Shown: in pieces, positions 17,076 to 25,280 of the stretch
Layout of the letters: every line of letters begins with the position of its first letter
Numbering within the stretch: the stretch's first letter is position 1
NCBI GenBank assembly: GCA_041862635.1
Contig: JBGVTO010000195.1
Location: forward strand, 1 to 64,000
DNA: 64,000 nt
Source of the DNA: NIOZ-UU13 sp041862635
GTDB lineage: Bacteria > Planctomycetota > Phycisphaerae > Sedimentisphaerales > Anaerobacaceae
Direction of reading: 5' to 3'
Program-made: the position numbers and the translations under genes
The notes under the pieces: generated by a model
Told to the model about the DNA's origin: nothing
The model's database searches: none
Seen by the model: the letters and a program-made list of their open reading frames with translations, nothing else

Positions 17076-17939
17076 ATGCGTAAGCGAAACGGCTTTACCC
17101 CGTTAGAAATAAGAACTCCCAATCAGGAGAGCAGAAGATTTCTAACGGGGTTTACACTAATAGAGCTATTGGTAGTGATTGCAATTATAGCATTACTGAT
17201 GGCGATATTAATGCCGGCCCTTCGTCGGGCCAAGGAGCAGGTTAAGGAGGTAGTCTGCAAGAGCCATCTGCACCAATGGTCGGTCTGCTTTATGATGTAC
17301 ACGTCCGACTATGACGGCAGGTTCATGCCGGGCATCGACGAAGATTGGGCAACGGGACGATTCTCGTGGATATATACGCTGATTCCCTATTATACCGACC
17401 CGGTTATTCGCCTTTGTCCAAAGGCCAAACACACTGTTGAGGAGGGGGGCACAATGCCCTGGGTGGCTTGGGACGTTAGCAAAACCAATCCCAATGATTT
17501 TTCGTATCTCAGAGAACCAATGTACAAGATCGGCAGTTACGGGCTTAACTGGTGGGTCAATGACAGCGACCTGGTGGTGGGTGCGCATGATGCGAAAAAC
17601 AAATGGCGACGGACCGGCCAAAAGAATGCGAGTATGATTCCTGTGTTAATGGACTGCGGGTTTATGCTGGTCCGTTCCGAGCCGTCAGACCCGCCCCCGG
17701 AACAGGATGGAGAGTTCCTCTGGGCATTCGGGGGCGGCATGAGACGTGTCTGCACGAATCGGCACAACGGTGAGGTAAACATATTCTTTATGGACTTCTC
17801 TACGCACAAGGTGGGTCTCAAGGAACTGTGGACACTAAATTGGCACCGCAGTTTTGATACTCGTAATCCCTGGACCAAAGCCGGCCTCGTACAGCCTTCT
17901 GATTGGCCCCAATGGATGAGAAAGTTTAGGGACTACTGA
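17076..17939 (+). CDS. Prepilin-type protein 2 with an inserted palindrome in its leader
   Basis: A 287-residue paralogue of the protein at 15380; both end with LKELWT-x-WHR...DWPQWM-x-xF-DY. The N-terminus is odd: MRKRNGFTPLE, an extra 19-codon stretch, then FLTGFTLIELLVV. The extra DNA is a 13-bp-arm palindrome flanked by TTTAC on both sides, as if an element had inserted in frame and duplicated a 5-bp target. The result is a leader of 25 residues with two Gly-Phe-Thr sites, both with Glu at +5. The second site precedes the hydrophobic helix and is the likely cleavage point. The region otherwise looks intact. Confidence 0.9.
   Translation: MRKRNGFTPLEIRTPNQESRRFLTGFTLIELLVVIAIIALLMAILMPALRRAKEQVKEVVCKSHLHQWSVCFMMYTSDYDGRFMPGIDEDWATGRFSWIYTLIPYYTDPVIRLCPKAKHTVEEGGTMPWVAWDVSKTNPNDFSYLREPMYKIGSYGLNWWVNDSDLVVGAHDAKNKWRRTGQKNASMIPVLMDCGFMLVRSEPSDPPPEQDGEFLWAFGGGMRRVCTNRHNGEVNIFFMDFSTHKVGLKELWTLNWHRSFDTRNPWTKAGLVQPSDWPQWMRKFRDY
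17098..17150 (+). repeat. CCCCGTTAGA palindrome, copy a (inside a gene)
   Basis: Arms CCCCGTTAGAAAT (17098-17110) and ATTTCTAACGGGG (17138-17150) match perfectly over 13 bp around a 27-nt loop. TTTAC occurs at 17094-17098 and again at 17151-17155. Together they add 57 nt, a multiple of three, so the reading frame is kept. Confidence 0.85.
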
Positions 17940-18075
17940 AAAATATTTAGGTTACTTCTCCAATCCTTCTCTTATTTCTTAAAACCCCTCTCACAGACTG
18001 TCTAAATAAAACCCTGAGATGGTTTAAACTTTTAGCAGCATATATGGAGTTTGTCTGCTGTCGTCCTTAAACAAC

Positions 18076-18191
18076 CGGGGCCTATACCTAATCGTTCGGT
18101 ACAGGCCCCGAATTGCCTGCACTTGTGTAACCACACCTGTGCCTGCGTTATCCCCTTTGCTGTCTGCGACAGCAGACAAGGGGGTGCAGGC
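18076..18191. other. Strongly structured intergenic stretch
   Basis: Two large hairpins lie in a row. The first pairs CGGGGCCT (18076-18083) with AGGCCCCG (18103-18110). The second pairs GCCTGCAC (18115-18122) with GTGCAGGC (18184-18191) and encloses CCCCTT/AAGGGG and TGCTGTC/GACAGCA. It sits between two convergent genes and may end transcripts from both sides, although no long U-run is present. Confidence 0.55.
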
Positions 18192-18223
18192 AGGTACAAG
18201 TGACACAAATCTGCAATATCTAC

Positions 18224-18260
18224 CCCGTTAGATACGAAAAATTCGACATTATCTAACGGG
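18224..18260. repeat. CCCCGTTAGA palindrome, copy b
   Basis: CCCGTTAGATA (18224-18234) pairs with TATCTAACGGG (18250-18260). It lies 39 bp downstream of the stop of the minus-strand LamG gene and may act there as a transcript end. Confidence 0.75.
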
Positions 18261-18298
18261 ATCAACCATACAATTTTAATTTCCAGCCAAATCTCGGT

Positions 18299-20485
18299 TT
18301 ACGGTGCCGGGGGATACAATCGAATATCATCAAAGTACATCATACCTGAGCCACCGGCTACCGGATTGTTCTTGTTACCCAGACCAAGGGAAATTGTATT
18401 GACATTTGCAAGGTTTATGCCGAATGCCTGCAGGTCGATAGTCCATTCCGTCCATCTGGTTACCTGTGCTGCCTCGGGATTATCGTGATTGACTACCGCG
18501 CTGCCGTTGAGAGCAGCATACAAAGTCTCGGCGGCATTAGCCGGATTGCCTCTGAACCAAATCGATAATGTGGTAATACCATTCTCGGTCCAGTCACGCG
18601 GATAGGTCAATGTCAACGTCGCTTCAGAGTAACCAACGCTATTGTCGTAGAAGAGCGGCATCGACTGGTTGCCTCCGTGAACGATAGTTTGCTCGGCAAA
18701 GGGCGGATTGTCATAACCAACTAAAGAGCCATTTGTAGGATCATCGTATCCGTCTATCCACGCGAGAAATATCCTGTTGCTGGCGGGGTCCTCGGGATTA
18801 AGGTCATTGTAGCTCTCGAAATCGTCCACGACAAGGAAGTTGGCTGTCGTAAAGCTCCATACATTACCTGTCCACGGACTGTCGGGATTGGTATTATTGG
18901 CCTCGTCGATTCGCCAATAGTAAGTGGTATTCCAAAGGAGTTTTGCTGGTTCATAGCTCTCAGCACCAAGGTTTCCTGTGCCCTTATACTCCGGCGAACC
19001 GGCATCGGCATTTCGTACTGTCTCTTTGTCTGTGCCGAAATAGACCTGATGCGAATCGGCATAGACTCCCCGTGTCCAGGTGAGAATCGGAGTATGCTTT
19101 ACATCCACAGCGCCGTTGGCCGGGACCGAGCTCCCGACGGCGCCCTCAGTAGTAAAGCTCCAGACGCCGCCTTTATACGTATCGACGGCATCGAACTCAT
19201 CGACCCGCCAGTAGTAGGTCTTAGCCAATTCAAGTGTGCCGGGAGAATAGTTTGCACCTCCCTGTGGGAGTCCACCAGCGGCATTGCTCACCTCATCAAA
19301 GTTGTCACCGAAATATACTGTGTGCAATTTCGAACCGAAGCCTCCCGTCCAGCTCAGAGTTATATCCGTCTCTACCTGCTCTGCGGCATCAGCCGGGACT
19401 GGGTAGTAGGCGGTCTTGGGGGGAACCGAAAAGCTCCAGATATCACCTTTCCAGGGACTGTTCGGCTCAGCTTCATTGACCTCGTCGATTCGCCAGTAGT
19501 AAGTTGTGCCGGGAACAAGACCATCCGGATAAGGAAATCCTGGGAAGCCGACAACAATAAACGTTTCGGCCTGGTTACCAACAAACGTGCCTTCGGCGCC
19601 GGCGTCCACATCATCAAAATTTTCACCAACATACACATCGTGTGAGACCGCGAGACCTCCCGGTAACCAGCTAAGGTTTGCCCATGTATCCGGATGTAGG
19701 GCACCATCCTCCGGCTTGGGGGCCAAGGCGTAAGGCCATACCTCACCTTCCATCGCGCCCATTATTTCGGGCACCGACAAGGCATGGTTGTAAATCCTTA
19801 CATCGTCGATCGCGCCAATCCAGTCGCAGCCCCACCCATCCGAGCCGATGAGCACAGGTGTCTGACTGCTGGTAATTGGGCCCATTGGGGTCGAATCGGT
19901 CTCCTCTCCATTGAGATAGCATTTCAGCGTCGTCCCGTCATACGAGCACGCGATATGGCACCACTCATAGCGCTCCAGATTTCTGCCGACGAAGGCCCAG
20001 GCCCTCGGCGACGTATTGAACGTAAACGCCATGTAGGGCTCAGGACCGCCCCAGCCGTATCGAACCTGCCAGCTCCAGCTGGGACTCATCGTGCTCAACG
20101 CCTTGCACATCGGCGCTGTCTCACCGCCAGGGCTGCCCTGACCCTCCGGATCATCCGCGTCAGGTCTTATCCAGAGGGCTATGGAGGTCGGCCCGGTGAT
20201 ATCCAGGCTGGAGCTATGGCCGCAATCGATGTAGTTCACACTGCCATAGACCGAGGTGTCGCCATAGAACTCCAGGGCTGTCCCGCTGATGCCGGGAATC
20301 CATGTGGGATCGTCGAAGTCGGGATTGTCCAGAAAGGTCCCGTCGTTGCCGTTACCGCTCGAATCGTAAACCGTGGTGCCGGAACCCTCGTCGAGCCTCC
20401 AGTGACCCACCAAATCGGCCCACACACTGCCTGAGACGCTCAGGACAAGAATAAAAGAAACCAGATAAATCATTTTTCTACACAT
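18299..20485 (-). CDS. Secreted LamG protein with three fibronectin-like repeats
   Basis: A 728-residue exported protein. The signal peptide is residues 1-23 (MIYLVSFILVLSVSGSVWA). A LamG/concanavalin-like domain follows (LVGHWRLDEGSGTTVYDSSGNGNDGT, SIALWIRPD, DDVRIYNHALS). Three repeats of about 100 residues each end in YYWR(V/I)DE...GxxWSFT, a fibronectin-like unit common in planctomycete surface proteins. The C-terminal 170 residues begin VVDDFESY and end MYFDDIRLYPPAP, a jelly-roll, probably sugar-binding domain. It is a paralogue of the next gene upstream; a remnant of a third copy lies at 25192. No dockerin or membrane anchor is seen. Ribosome-binding site AGGAGG is present. Confidence 0.85.
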   Translation of the reverse strand: MCRKMIYLVSFILVLSVSGSVWADLVGHWRLDEGSGTTVYDSSGNGNDGTFLDNPDFDDPTWIPGISGTALEFYGDTSVYGSVNYIDCGHSSSLDITGPTSIALWIRPDADDPEGQGSPGGETAPMCKALSTMSPSWSWQVRYGWGGPEPYMAFTFNTSPRAWAFVGRNLERYEWCHIACSYDGTTLKCYLNGEETDSTPMGPITSSQTPVLIGSDGWGCDWIGAIDDVRIYNHALSVPEIMGAMEGEVWPYALAPKPEDGALHPDTWANLSWLPGGLAVSHDVYVGENFDDVDAGAEGTFVGNQAETFIVVGFPGFPYPDGLVPGTTYYWRIDEVNEAEPNSPWKGDIWSFSVPPKTAYYPVPADAAEQVETDITLSWTGGFGSKLHTVYFGDNFDEVSNAAGGLPQGGANYSPGTLELAKTYYWRVDEFDAVDTYKGGVWSFTTEGAVGSSVPANGAVDVKHTPILTWTRGVYADSHQVYFGTDKETVRNADAGSPEYKGTGNLGAESYEPAKLLWNTTYYWRIDEANNTNPDSPWTGNVWSFTTANFLVVDDFESYNDLNPEDPASNRIFLAWIDGYDDPTNGSLVGYDNPPFAEQTIVHGGNQSMPLFYDNSVGYSEATLTLTYPRDWTENGITTLSIWFRGNPANAAETLYAALNGSAVVNHDNPEAAQVTRWTEWTIDLQAFGINLANVNTISLGLGNKNNPVAGGSGMMYFDDIRLYPPAP

Positions 20486-20629
20486 AATGTTCCTCCTTCA
20501 AAAAGTTAAATTAAAACAGTTATATATTATGTTTTGGCCACACACCAAAATATTCGTTTTTTCAACAGGCATCAGAAAGCTCATCTATGAGAATGTCACT
20601 CACACAGCTTATGGTGCTTTTTGTTCCGG

Positions 20630-23119
20630 CTATGGCAGTAGAGCATACAGCCGAATATCATCGAAGTACATCGTACCTGAACCACCGGCTACCGGATTCT
20701 TCTTGTTACCGAGACCAAGTGAAATCGTATTGACATTGGCAAGGTTCACGCCCTGGTCTGCAAATGCCGGTAGGTCGATATTCCATCGGGTCCACTCTTC
20801 TATTTGTGGTGCATCAGGATTATCGTGATTGACCACCGCACTGCCATTGAGAGCAACGTATAAAGTCTCAGCAGCGTTATCCGAAATGCCCCTGAACCAA
20901 ATTGTTAATGTGGTCACACCATTCTCGGTCCAGTCACGTGGATAAGTCAGTGTCTTTTCCACCTCTGAATACCTGAGGATGCTGTTGTCATAGAATACAG
21001 GCATCGACTGGTTTCCTCCGTGAACGATAGTCTCCTCGGTAAAAGAAGGAGTGCTTTCGTCACCCACAGCCGAGCCGGTCCCATTACCGGCAAAGTAACC
21101 TGCAGTACCCGGAGTGCCATAGCCAAGCCCGTCATGCCATGTGAACCATATCTGGTTGTCACCGGCATCGTAGTCCTCAAAATCGTCCACAATAATGAAA
21201 TTGGCCGTCGTAAAGCTCCAGATATTACCGTTCTGTATCGTACCGTCGTCCTTGACTTCATCAACACGCCAGTAGTAAGTTGTGCCCCACTCAAGCTGTC
21301 CGGCGTCATAGCTCTCGGAACCAAGGTTTCTGGTGCCTTTGTATTCCGGCGAATTTGTATTGGCATTTTTCACAGCCTCTTCATCGGTACCGAAATACAC
21401 CTGATGCGAAGTGGTATTGTCTCCCGGTCTCCAGCTTAGAACCTGTATCTGCGTTACATCCACAGCACCACCTGACGGACTCGGACTCCCGGCCTTCAAC
21501 GGAGGCTGCAGCGCACCGCTGGGAATAATCTGCTGTTCCCGCTTGCTGCTCTCCCAGAACAGCTGGGCAATCGCCGTGTCCTCGCCTTCGAAATACTCCA
21601 TCCAAATTGAGTGGGTATCGCCACTTATCAGTTCGATCGGTTCACTCAGGCGATTGCTTGTCGTGCCATTGTTCCAAAAATCGATAATGGGCTTACCATC
21701 CAGCCATAGCCTGAAACCGTTGTTGGCGGTAATTTGGAAAATATATGTGTCCGTCAGGTCCACCTCAAGCTCGCCGCTCCAGCGGGCCGAAAAGTTGTCA
21801 ACATTGATACTCGCATCGGGAGAATTCCTTCCAGGCTCGTCAGCATTGCCCCAGTTAAAGTCGATTTCGGAGTCCAGGCGTGTCAGTACCGGCTCACCAC
21901 TGAGGGTCCTGTTGTTGAAGTACTCTGCCTTGAGGCCGCCGCCGGCCTTGGTAATCGTGAAGCTCCAGACGTCGCCTTTCTCTGTAGCGGCGCCGCTAAA
22001 CTCATCGACCCGCCAATAATAAGTCTTCTCTAATTCAAGTGTGCCGGGTCTATAGGTTGTTTCCGCCCGGGGCAGACCTACAACAGCGTTGTTAACATCG
22101 TCAAAGTTGTCACCGAAAAATATGGTGTGCAATTTCGAACCGAATCCCGGGGCCCAGCTAAGGATTATATTCGAGTCCACAAATTTGGCCCCATCAGGTG
22201 GACTTGGATCGTACGCAATCCTTGAGGGAACTCTAAAACTCCAGACAGGACCTTTCCAGGGACTGTTCGAGTCGGTGTCGTTGACCTCATCGATTCGCCA
22301 ATAGTAAGTTGTGCCTGGAACAAGACCATCCGGATAAGGAAACCCGGGAAAGCCGACAATAAAAGAGGTCGAGCTCTGGTTGCCCCGGAATGTATCGCCG
22401 AGGCCGTTGTTCACATCGTCAAAATTTTCGCCCAAATAGACATCATGTGATACCGCAAAATCTCCCGGAAACCAGGTAAGATTAACCCATGTATCCTCAA
22501 CTATGGCGTCATCAGCCGGAGTTGGATTCACGGCACGGCCACGTGTCTGGACTTCAGGCTCAGCGCCAAAATACACCCAATCAAACCAGACTTTTTTGTT
22601 CAGATCCTCACCCGTCATGGGCCACCACTGACCCTTCAACATCAGATAAAGAGTCAGGATTTCTCCACCCTCATCTCCGATAGTATCGCCGGTATGGGTA
22701 TACTCGAAAAGATATTTCTGTGCTGTGGTTGTTAGTTCCATTGTCTCGTTCACATAGGTAGGCCAGGTACCATCAATACTCGCCTGGAGTAACAATACCA
22801 TTTGTCTGTCTTCCTCCGCTTTGGCCATAAATCCGATCGGATATGTTACACCCGGCTCAATAATCAGACCTGACTGGGAAATCCCTATGCTGGCTGTTGC
22901 AGAAGCGTTGGTAACATCGAACATTACCGCGTTATTCCCTGATAGGCCGGCACCGGGCACTACTTCAAAAGTAAAGCCTGCCCCCCCGTACGAGCCCCAT
23001 GAAAGGAGACCATTATCAAACTCGCCGTTAATAATCTGATTTTCCTGACCCAGAGAGATTGACCCGGACAGCACACAAGCCAAAACAAAAGAAGTTAAAA
23101 AAATCACTTTCTTAGACAT
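20630..23119 (-). CDS. Secreted PA14-domain protein with fibronectin-like repeats
   Basis: An 829-residue exported protein. After the signal peptide (to about residue 24) comes a carbohydrate-binding-like domain (IINGEFDNGLLSWGSYGG). Two YYWRVDE repeats follow, then a PA14 domain (GLKAEYFNN...FSARWSGELEVDLTDTYIFQITANNGFRLWLDGK), a third YYWRVDE repeat, and the same C-terminal VVDDFE...MYFDDIRLY domain as its neighbour. Long stretches are nearly identical to the gene at 18299, so the pair arose by tandem duplication with exchange of the N-terminal binding module. It is expected at the cell surface or outside, in polysaccharide binding. Start has AGGAGG. Confidence 0.85.
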   Translation of the reverse strand: MSKKVIFLTSFVLACVLSGSISLGQENQIINGEFDNGLLSWGSYGGAGFTFEVVPGAGLSGNNAVMFDVTNASATASIGISQSGLIIEPGVTYPIGFMAKAEEDRQMVLLLQASIDGTWPTYVNETMELTTTAQKYLFEYTHTGDTIGDEGGEILTLYLMLKGQWWPMTGEDLNKKVWFDWVYFGAEPEVQTRGRAVNPTPADDAIVEDTWVNLTWFPGDFAVSHDVYLGENFDDVNNGLGDTFRGNQSSTSFIVGFPGFPYPDGLVPGTTYYWRIDEVNDTDSNSPWKGPVWSFRVPSRIAYDPSPPDGAKFVDSNIILSWAPGFGSKLHTIFFGDNFDDVNNAVVGLPRAETTYRPGTLELEKTYYWRVDEFSGAATEKGDVWSFTITKAGGGLKAEYFNNRTLSGEPVLTRLDSEIDFNWGNADEPGRNSPDASINVDNFSARWSGELEVDLTDTYIFQITANNGFRLWLDGKPIIDFWNNGTTSNRLSEPIELISGDTHSIWMEYFEGEDTAIAQLFWESSKREQQIIPSGALQPPLKAGSPSPSGGAVDVTQIQVLSWRPGDNTTSHQVYFGTDEEAVKNANTNSPEYKGTRNLGSESYDAGQLEWGTTYYWRVDEVKDDGTIQNGNIWSFTTANFIIVDDFEDYDAGDNQIWFTWHDGLGYGTPGTAGYFAGNGTGSAVGDESTPSFTEETIVHGGNQSMPVFYDNSILRYSEVEKTLTYPRDWTENGVTTLTIWFRGISDNAAETLYVALNGSAVVNHDNPDAPQIEEWTRWNIDLPAFADQGVNLANVNTISLGLGNKKNPVAGGSGTMYFDDIRLYALLP

Positions 23120-23135
23120 AATAATCCTCCTTCAC

Positions 23136-23180
23136 CCCGTCCAGTCTTTGCCGCAAGGCATCCTGCGGACGACGGACGGG
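23136..23180 (-). promoter_or_regulatory. Hairpin in the 5' leader of the PA14 gene
   Basis: CCCGTCC (23136-23142) pairs with GGACGGG (23174-23180), with an inner GCCGCAAGGC...TGCGG stretch, 17 bp upstream of the minus-strand ATG and just before its AGGAGG. It could shape translation start or be a passive repeat. Confidence 0.4.
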
Positions 23181-23369
23181 ATTCATAAAATTAATATAGG
23201 TTGTTAATTGAAATGTAAAATATCTTCACTGTGAGCACAAAGTCGCCGTTCCAACACTTTGCCTCGCATAATACACATCCTCCTCTATTTGGAAAATTAC
23301 TCGTCGGGGCGGAGCCCGCCGCAGCCCGACAATAATTGCGCCCGCTCGACTGTGCAGGCACAAGCTTTA

Positions 23370-23394
23370 CCCAGCCCCTGCGGCAGGGGCTGGG
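23370..23394. repeat. Perfect 11-bp-stem palindrome
   Basis: CCCAGCCCCTG (23370-23380) and CAGGGGCTGGG (23384-23394) pair perfectly around a 3-nt loop. There is no T-run on either side, so a REP-like role is more likely than a terminator. The remainder of 23181-23790 holds a GC-rich tract near 23300 but no gene I can support. Confidence 0.6.
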
Positions 23395-23792
23395 TTCACT
23401 ATTGTTGTTTATACCAAATCAGCCACCTTCCCGTCAAGTACAATCTCTTAGTTATGCATTGGTATGCCTTTTTGATTAAACTACGCAGAAACGTAGAAAG
23501 GGCAGGGGGCACATCGCTAACCTGGTGTAATTTCTTCAACCTATGTCGGACGTGTTCAAAAAAAGCCCTTAAGCCTATTTTTTTGAATCTTATAGAGGGC
23601 CCATCAGCTTCCAATTTTTAAGCGCCTGGGAGACCATTTCAAGGTCATGTTTTCAGAGTTCGTGTTTAAAATCCGAGGAGAATTGTATCTCGACATTAGC
23701 ACCATCAGTTACATCTCAGGGCTTTGCTTTTACCAGGCCCCTAAAAATTATTTTCTTGATATACTGGTTAAGCTGGTGTATTTTTTTTGATT

Positions 23793-24053
23793 ATGTCCAG
23801 TCGCTTTAAAACCATAATAAATATTACTGCTTTGTTCGTTATTATTGGCTTTGCGGTGTCCGTTTATTTTCTTTGCCGTTTTCATGATGCCAAAACCGCG
23901 AAAAAGGAAGAAATTATATATTTGCCGAAGTTCGCACCGGAATTTTTGAAAGACATCGCAAGAGAGGAGTATATACTCGTTGAGATAGAACCGAACGACC
24001 CCCGCATATCTAAAGAGTGGATAAAAGAACATATAAACCAGCAGGAGTTTTAG
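23793..24053 (+). CDS. Small membrane-anchored protein, unknown
   Basis: An 86-residue reading frame with one strong membrane helix (residues 10-28: IINITALFVIIGFAVSVYFL) followed by a short charged domain. I do not recognise it. The ribosome-binding site is poor and a long gene-poor zone surrounds it, so it may not be expressed, but codon use and the clear helix-plus-domain layout favour a real gene. Confidence 0.45.
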   Translation: MSSRFKTIINITALFVIIGFAVSVYFLCRFHDAKTAKKEEIIYLPKFAPEFLKDIAREEYILVEIEPNDPRISKEWIKEHINQQEF

Positions 24054-24140
24054 TTTTATTGTCCTTATTTTTTCCTTTTCTCCACGCTTCCTTAGTCCAC
24101 TGCTCCTTTGTGCATTATATTTTATCCTTCTCTTATTTAT

Positions 24141-24215
24141 ATCTCGAAGGGCATTTAAACGCCGAACTCGTCTTGAGGGGTATCATAACAGACTTCTTTC
24201 CGCAAATCACCTTGA
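24141..24215 (+). repeat. Intergenic box repeat, copy B
   Basis: ATATCTCGAAGGGCATTTAA-ACGCC-GAACTCGTCTTGAGGGG-TATCATAA matches copies at 16891 and 59530. It abuts a near-consensus promoter that has no protein gene behind it. Confidence 0.6.
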
Positions 24216-24240
24216 CCTCGCAAACAAAAAGGTCTATAAT
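24212..24240 (+). promoter_or_regulatory. Near-consensus promoter without a protein gene
   Basis: TTGACC at 24212-24217 and TATAAT at 24235-24240 with exactly 17 nt between. It is the best promoter match in the window by eye. The only thing downstream on this strand is the hairpin listed next. Confidence 0.65.
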
Positions 24241-24246
24241 CATTCA

Positions 24247-24325
24247 CATAACTAAGTCCCTGCTTTTTCTTCACTCACCATCCTCTAAAAGATTGCAGGG
24301 GCTTTTTCATCGAATGAAAAAAGCC
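24247..24325 (+). ncRNA. Candidate small RNA with terminator
   Basis: Transcription from the promoter at 24212 would begin near 24247. CCCTGC (24258-24263) can pair with GCAGGG (24295-24300), followed by GC and five T, an intrinsic-terminator layout. A second hairpin, GGCTTTTTCAT (24300-24310) with ATGAAAAAAGCC (24314-24325), overlaps it, so two exclusive folds are possible. No reading frame of note is inside. The existence of the RNA is inference. Confidence 0.4.
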
Positions 24326-24400
24326 AAGCACTATGTAGAAATAATGCCTGGATCGACCAATGCACAAGAACAATCTGTATGGACTTTTTTGTCAGGAACT

Positions 24401-24688
24401 TCAGGTCGAATTTTTTTTCTTCGCTGGTGGTTTGGGTTGTTCGATGCAACCGGTGGCTTCAGGAGTTCCCTTTATTTTGAGGTCAGGCTTACCTGAAAGA
24501 AGGCGTTGTACTTCCATTTTGTTATCCCATTTGTGAGAGTCGGGCCCATCGCATCCTGGTGACTCGGATTCGATTTCTGCCGTTACTTCTGGTGCTTCTT
24601 CAGACTCTTTCAACGGTGTTTCCTGAGAGGGTTCGGATGGTGTCTGTTGCGGCTCTTGAAGAACCTGAGATTTCTTTTTACGAGTCAT
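24401..24688 (-). CDS. Small Pro/Glu-rich protein, unknown
   Basis: A 95-residue protein, MTRKKKSQ at the start, then a Pro/Glu/Ser/Gln-rich, probably disordered middle, and a basic end KPPAKKKNST. Two Cys occur (GCDGPDS and TGCIEQP). No fold or family is recognised. The start has AAGGAGAT 6-7 nt upstream, a strong ribosome-binding site, which is the main reason to call it. It stands alone among repeats. Confidence 0.5.
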   Translation of the reverse strand: MTRKKKSQVLQEPQQTPSEPSQETPLKESEEAPEVTAEIESESPGCDGPDSHKWDNKMEVQRLLSGKPDLKIKGTPEATGCIEQPKPPAKKKNST

Positions 24689-24904
24689 AATTTATCTCCT
24701 TCCCTGTCATATGAAAATAAACTTAACTTTGCATAACTATTTATCGGCGTGTTCAGGCAGCTACTTTATCCTTTTGCTAATCAAAAAACAGGCTTTGCGA
24801 ACCTTATAACCAGGAATACCCTGCTCGCTTTTTCTGCTCGGCCTGGGTGCGGTGATGGTGAGAAGATAAAACCGCTCTTTTCGTTCTAATTTGCCTGAAA
24901 ATCC

Positions 24905-25190
24905 CCGGACCCTATCTCAGATACCCTTCGGCATGAGTTTGGGTATTGTAGAACGCTAAAACCCCTCCCATAGTCGTCCTACAGAGAATCCTGAGCCGGT
25001 TTAACCTTTTAGCAGCGTATATGGAGTTTGTCCGCTATTGCCCTTAAAACAACCGGGACCTATGCCGAATCATTCGATATAAGCCCTTAATTGATGTAAA
25101 CCTGCTATATTAACCCCGTTAGATATGAAAAATACGAAGTTATCTAACGGGGTTAACGACTCAATCTTAACTGCCAAATAAATCACACGA
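24905..25190. repeat. Repeat module, copy 3 (fullest)
   Basis: This copy contains both the part seen at 16229 (CCTATCTCAGATACC, TTGTAGAACGCTAAAA) and the part seen at 17981 (TTTAGCAGCGTATATGGAG, CAACCGGGACCTAT), then the palindrome at 25110 and the end of a LamG-type gene. It shows that the three copies derive from one longer unit. The stretch 24689-24904 shows nothing I can name. Confidence 0.75.
25110..25156. repeat. CCCCGTTAGA palindrome, copy c
   Basis: The two 16-bp arms, TTAACCCCGTTAGATA (25110-25125) and TATCTAACGGGGTTAA (25141-25156), pair perfectly around a 15-nt loop. It is the longest stem of the family. Confidence 0.8.
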
Positions 25191-25191
25191 C

Positions 25192-25245
25192 TTACGGTGC
25201 CGGTTCCGGCGGTGGCCGATACAGCCGAATATCGCGTATGGTAAA
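25192..25245 (-). pseudogene. 3' remnant of a third LamG-type protein gene
   Basis: On the minus strand the last codons read FTIRDIRLYRPPPEPAP and stop, matching MYFDDIRLYPPAP-stop of the gene at 18299 and RLYALLP of the gene at 20630. The downstream flank is also shared with the 18.2-kb locus. Homology stops near 25245, 36 bp before the feo promoter, so the body of the gene was deleted or only its tail was copied. Confidence 0.7.
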
Positions 25246-25280
25246 ATTTTCCTGAATTTCAAAAATAAATAAAAAAAACC

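Larger units (their letters stand above)
17981..18270. repeat. Repeat module, copy 2, between convergent genes
   Basis: The order AAAACCCCTC...GAT/CCGGTTTAA...TTTTAGCAGC-TATATGGAGTTTGTC...CAACCGGG-CCTAT...CCCGTTAGAT matches 24958-25156 closely, and in both places it continues into the last codons of a LamG-type protein gene on the minus strand. The copy here carries about 80 extra bp (18115-18192) of strongly paired sequence. The whole gap 17940-18298 has no gene. Confidence 0.8.

Noticed and set aside
19049..22304. Long open frames antisense to the LamG and PA14 genes
   Set aside because: They are by-products of repeated, codon-biased genes on the minus strand; no ribosome-binding sites or recognisable domains.
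23370..23394. Intrinsic terminator
   Set aside because: The hairpin is strong but there is no T-run on either side.
13287..25250. tRNA-Pro as the attachment site of a genomic island covering the accessory zone
   Set aside because: The 3' end of the tRNA points to the permease side, not to the accessory zone; I found no second copy of the tRNA end and no integrase.
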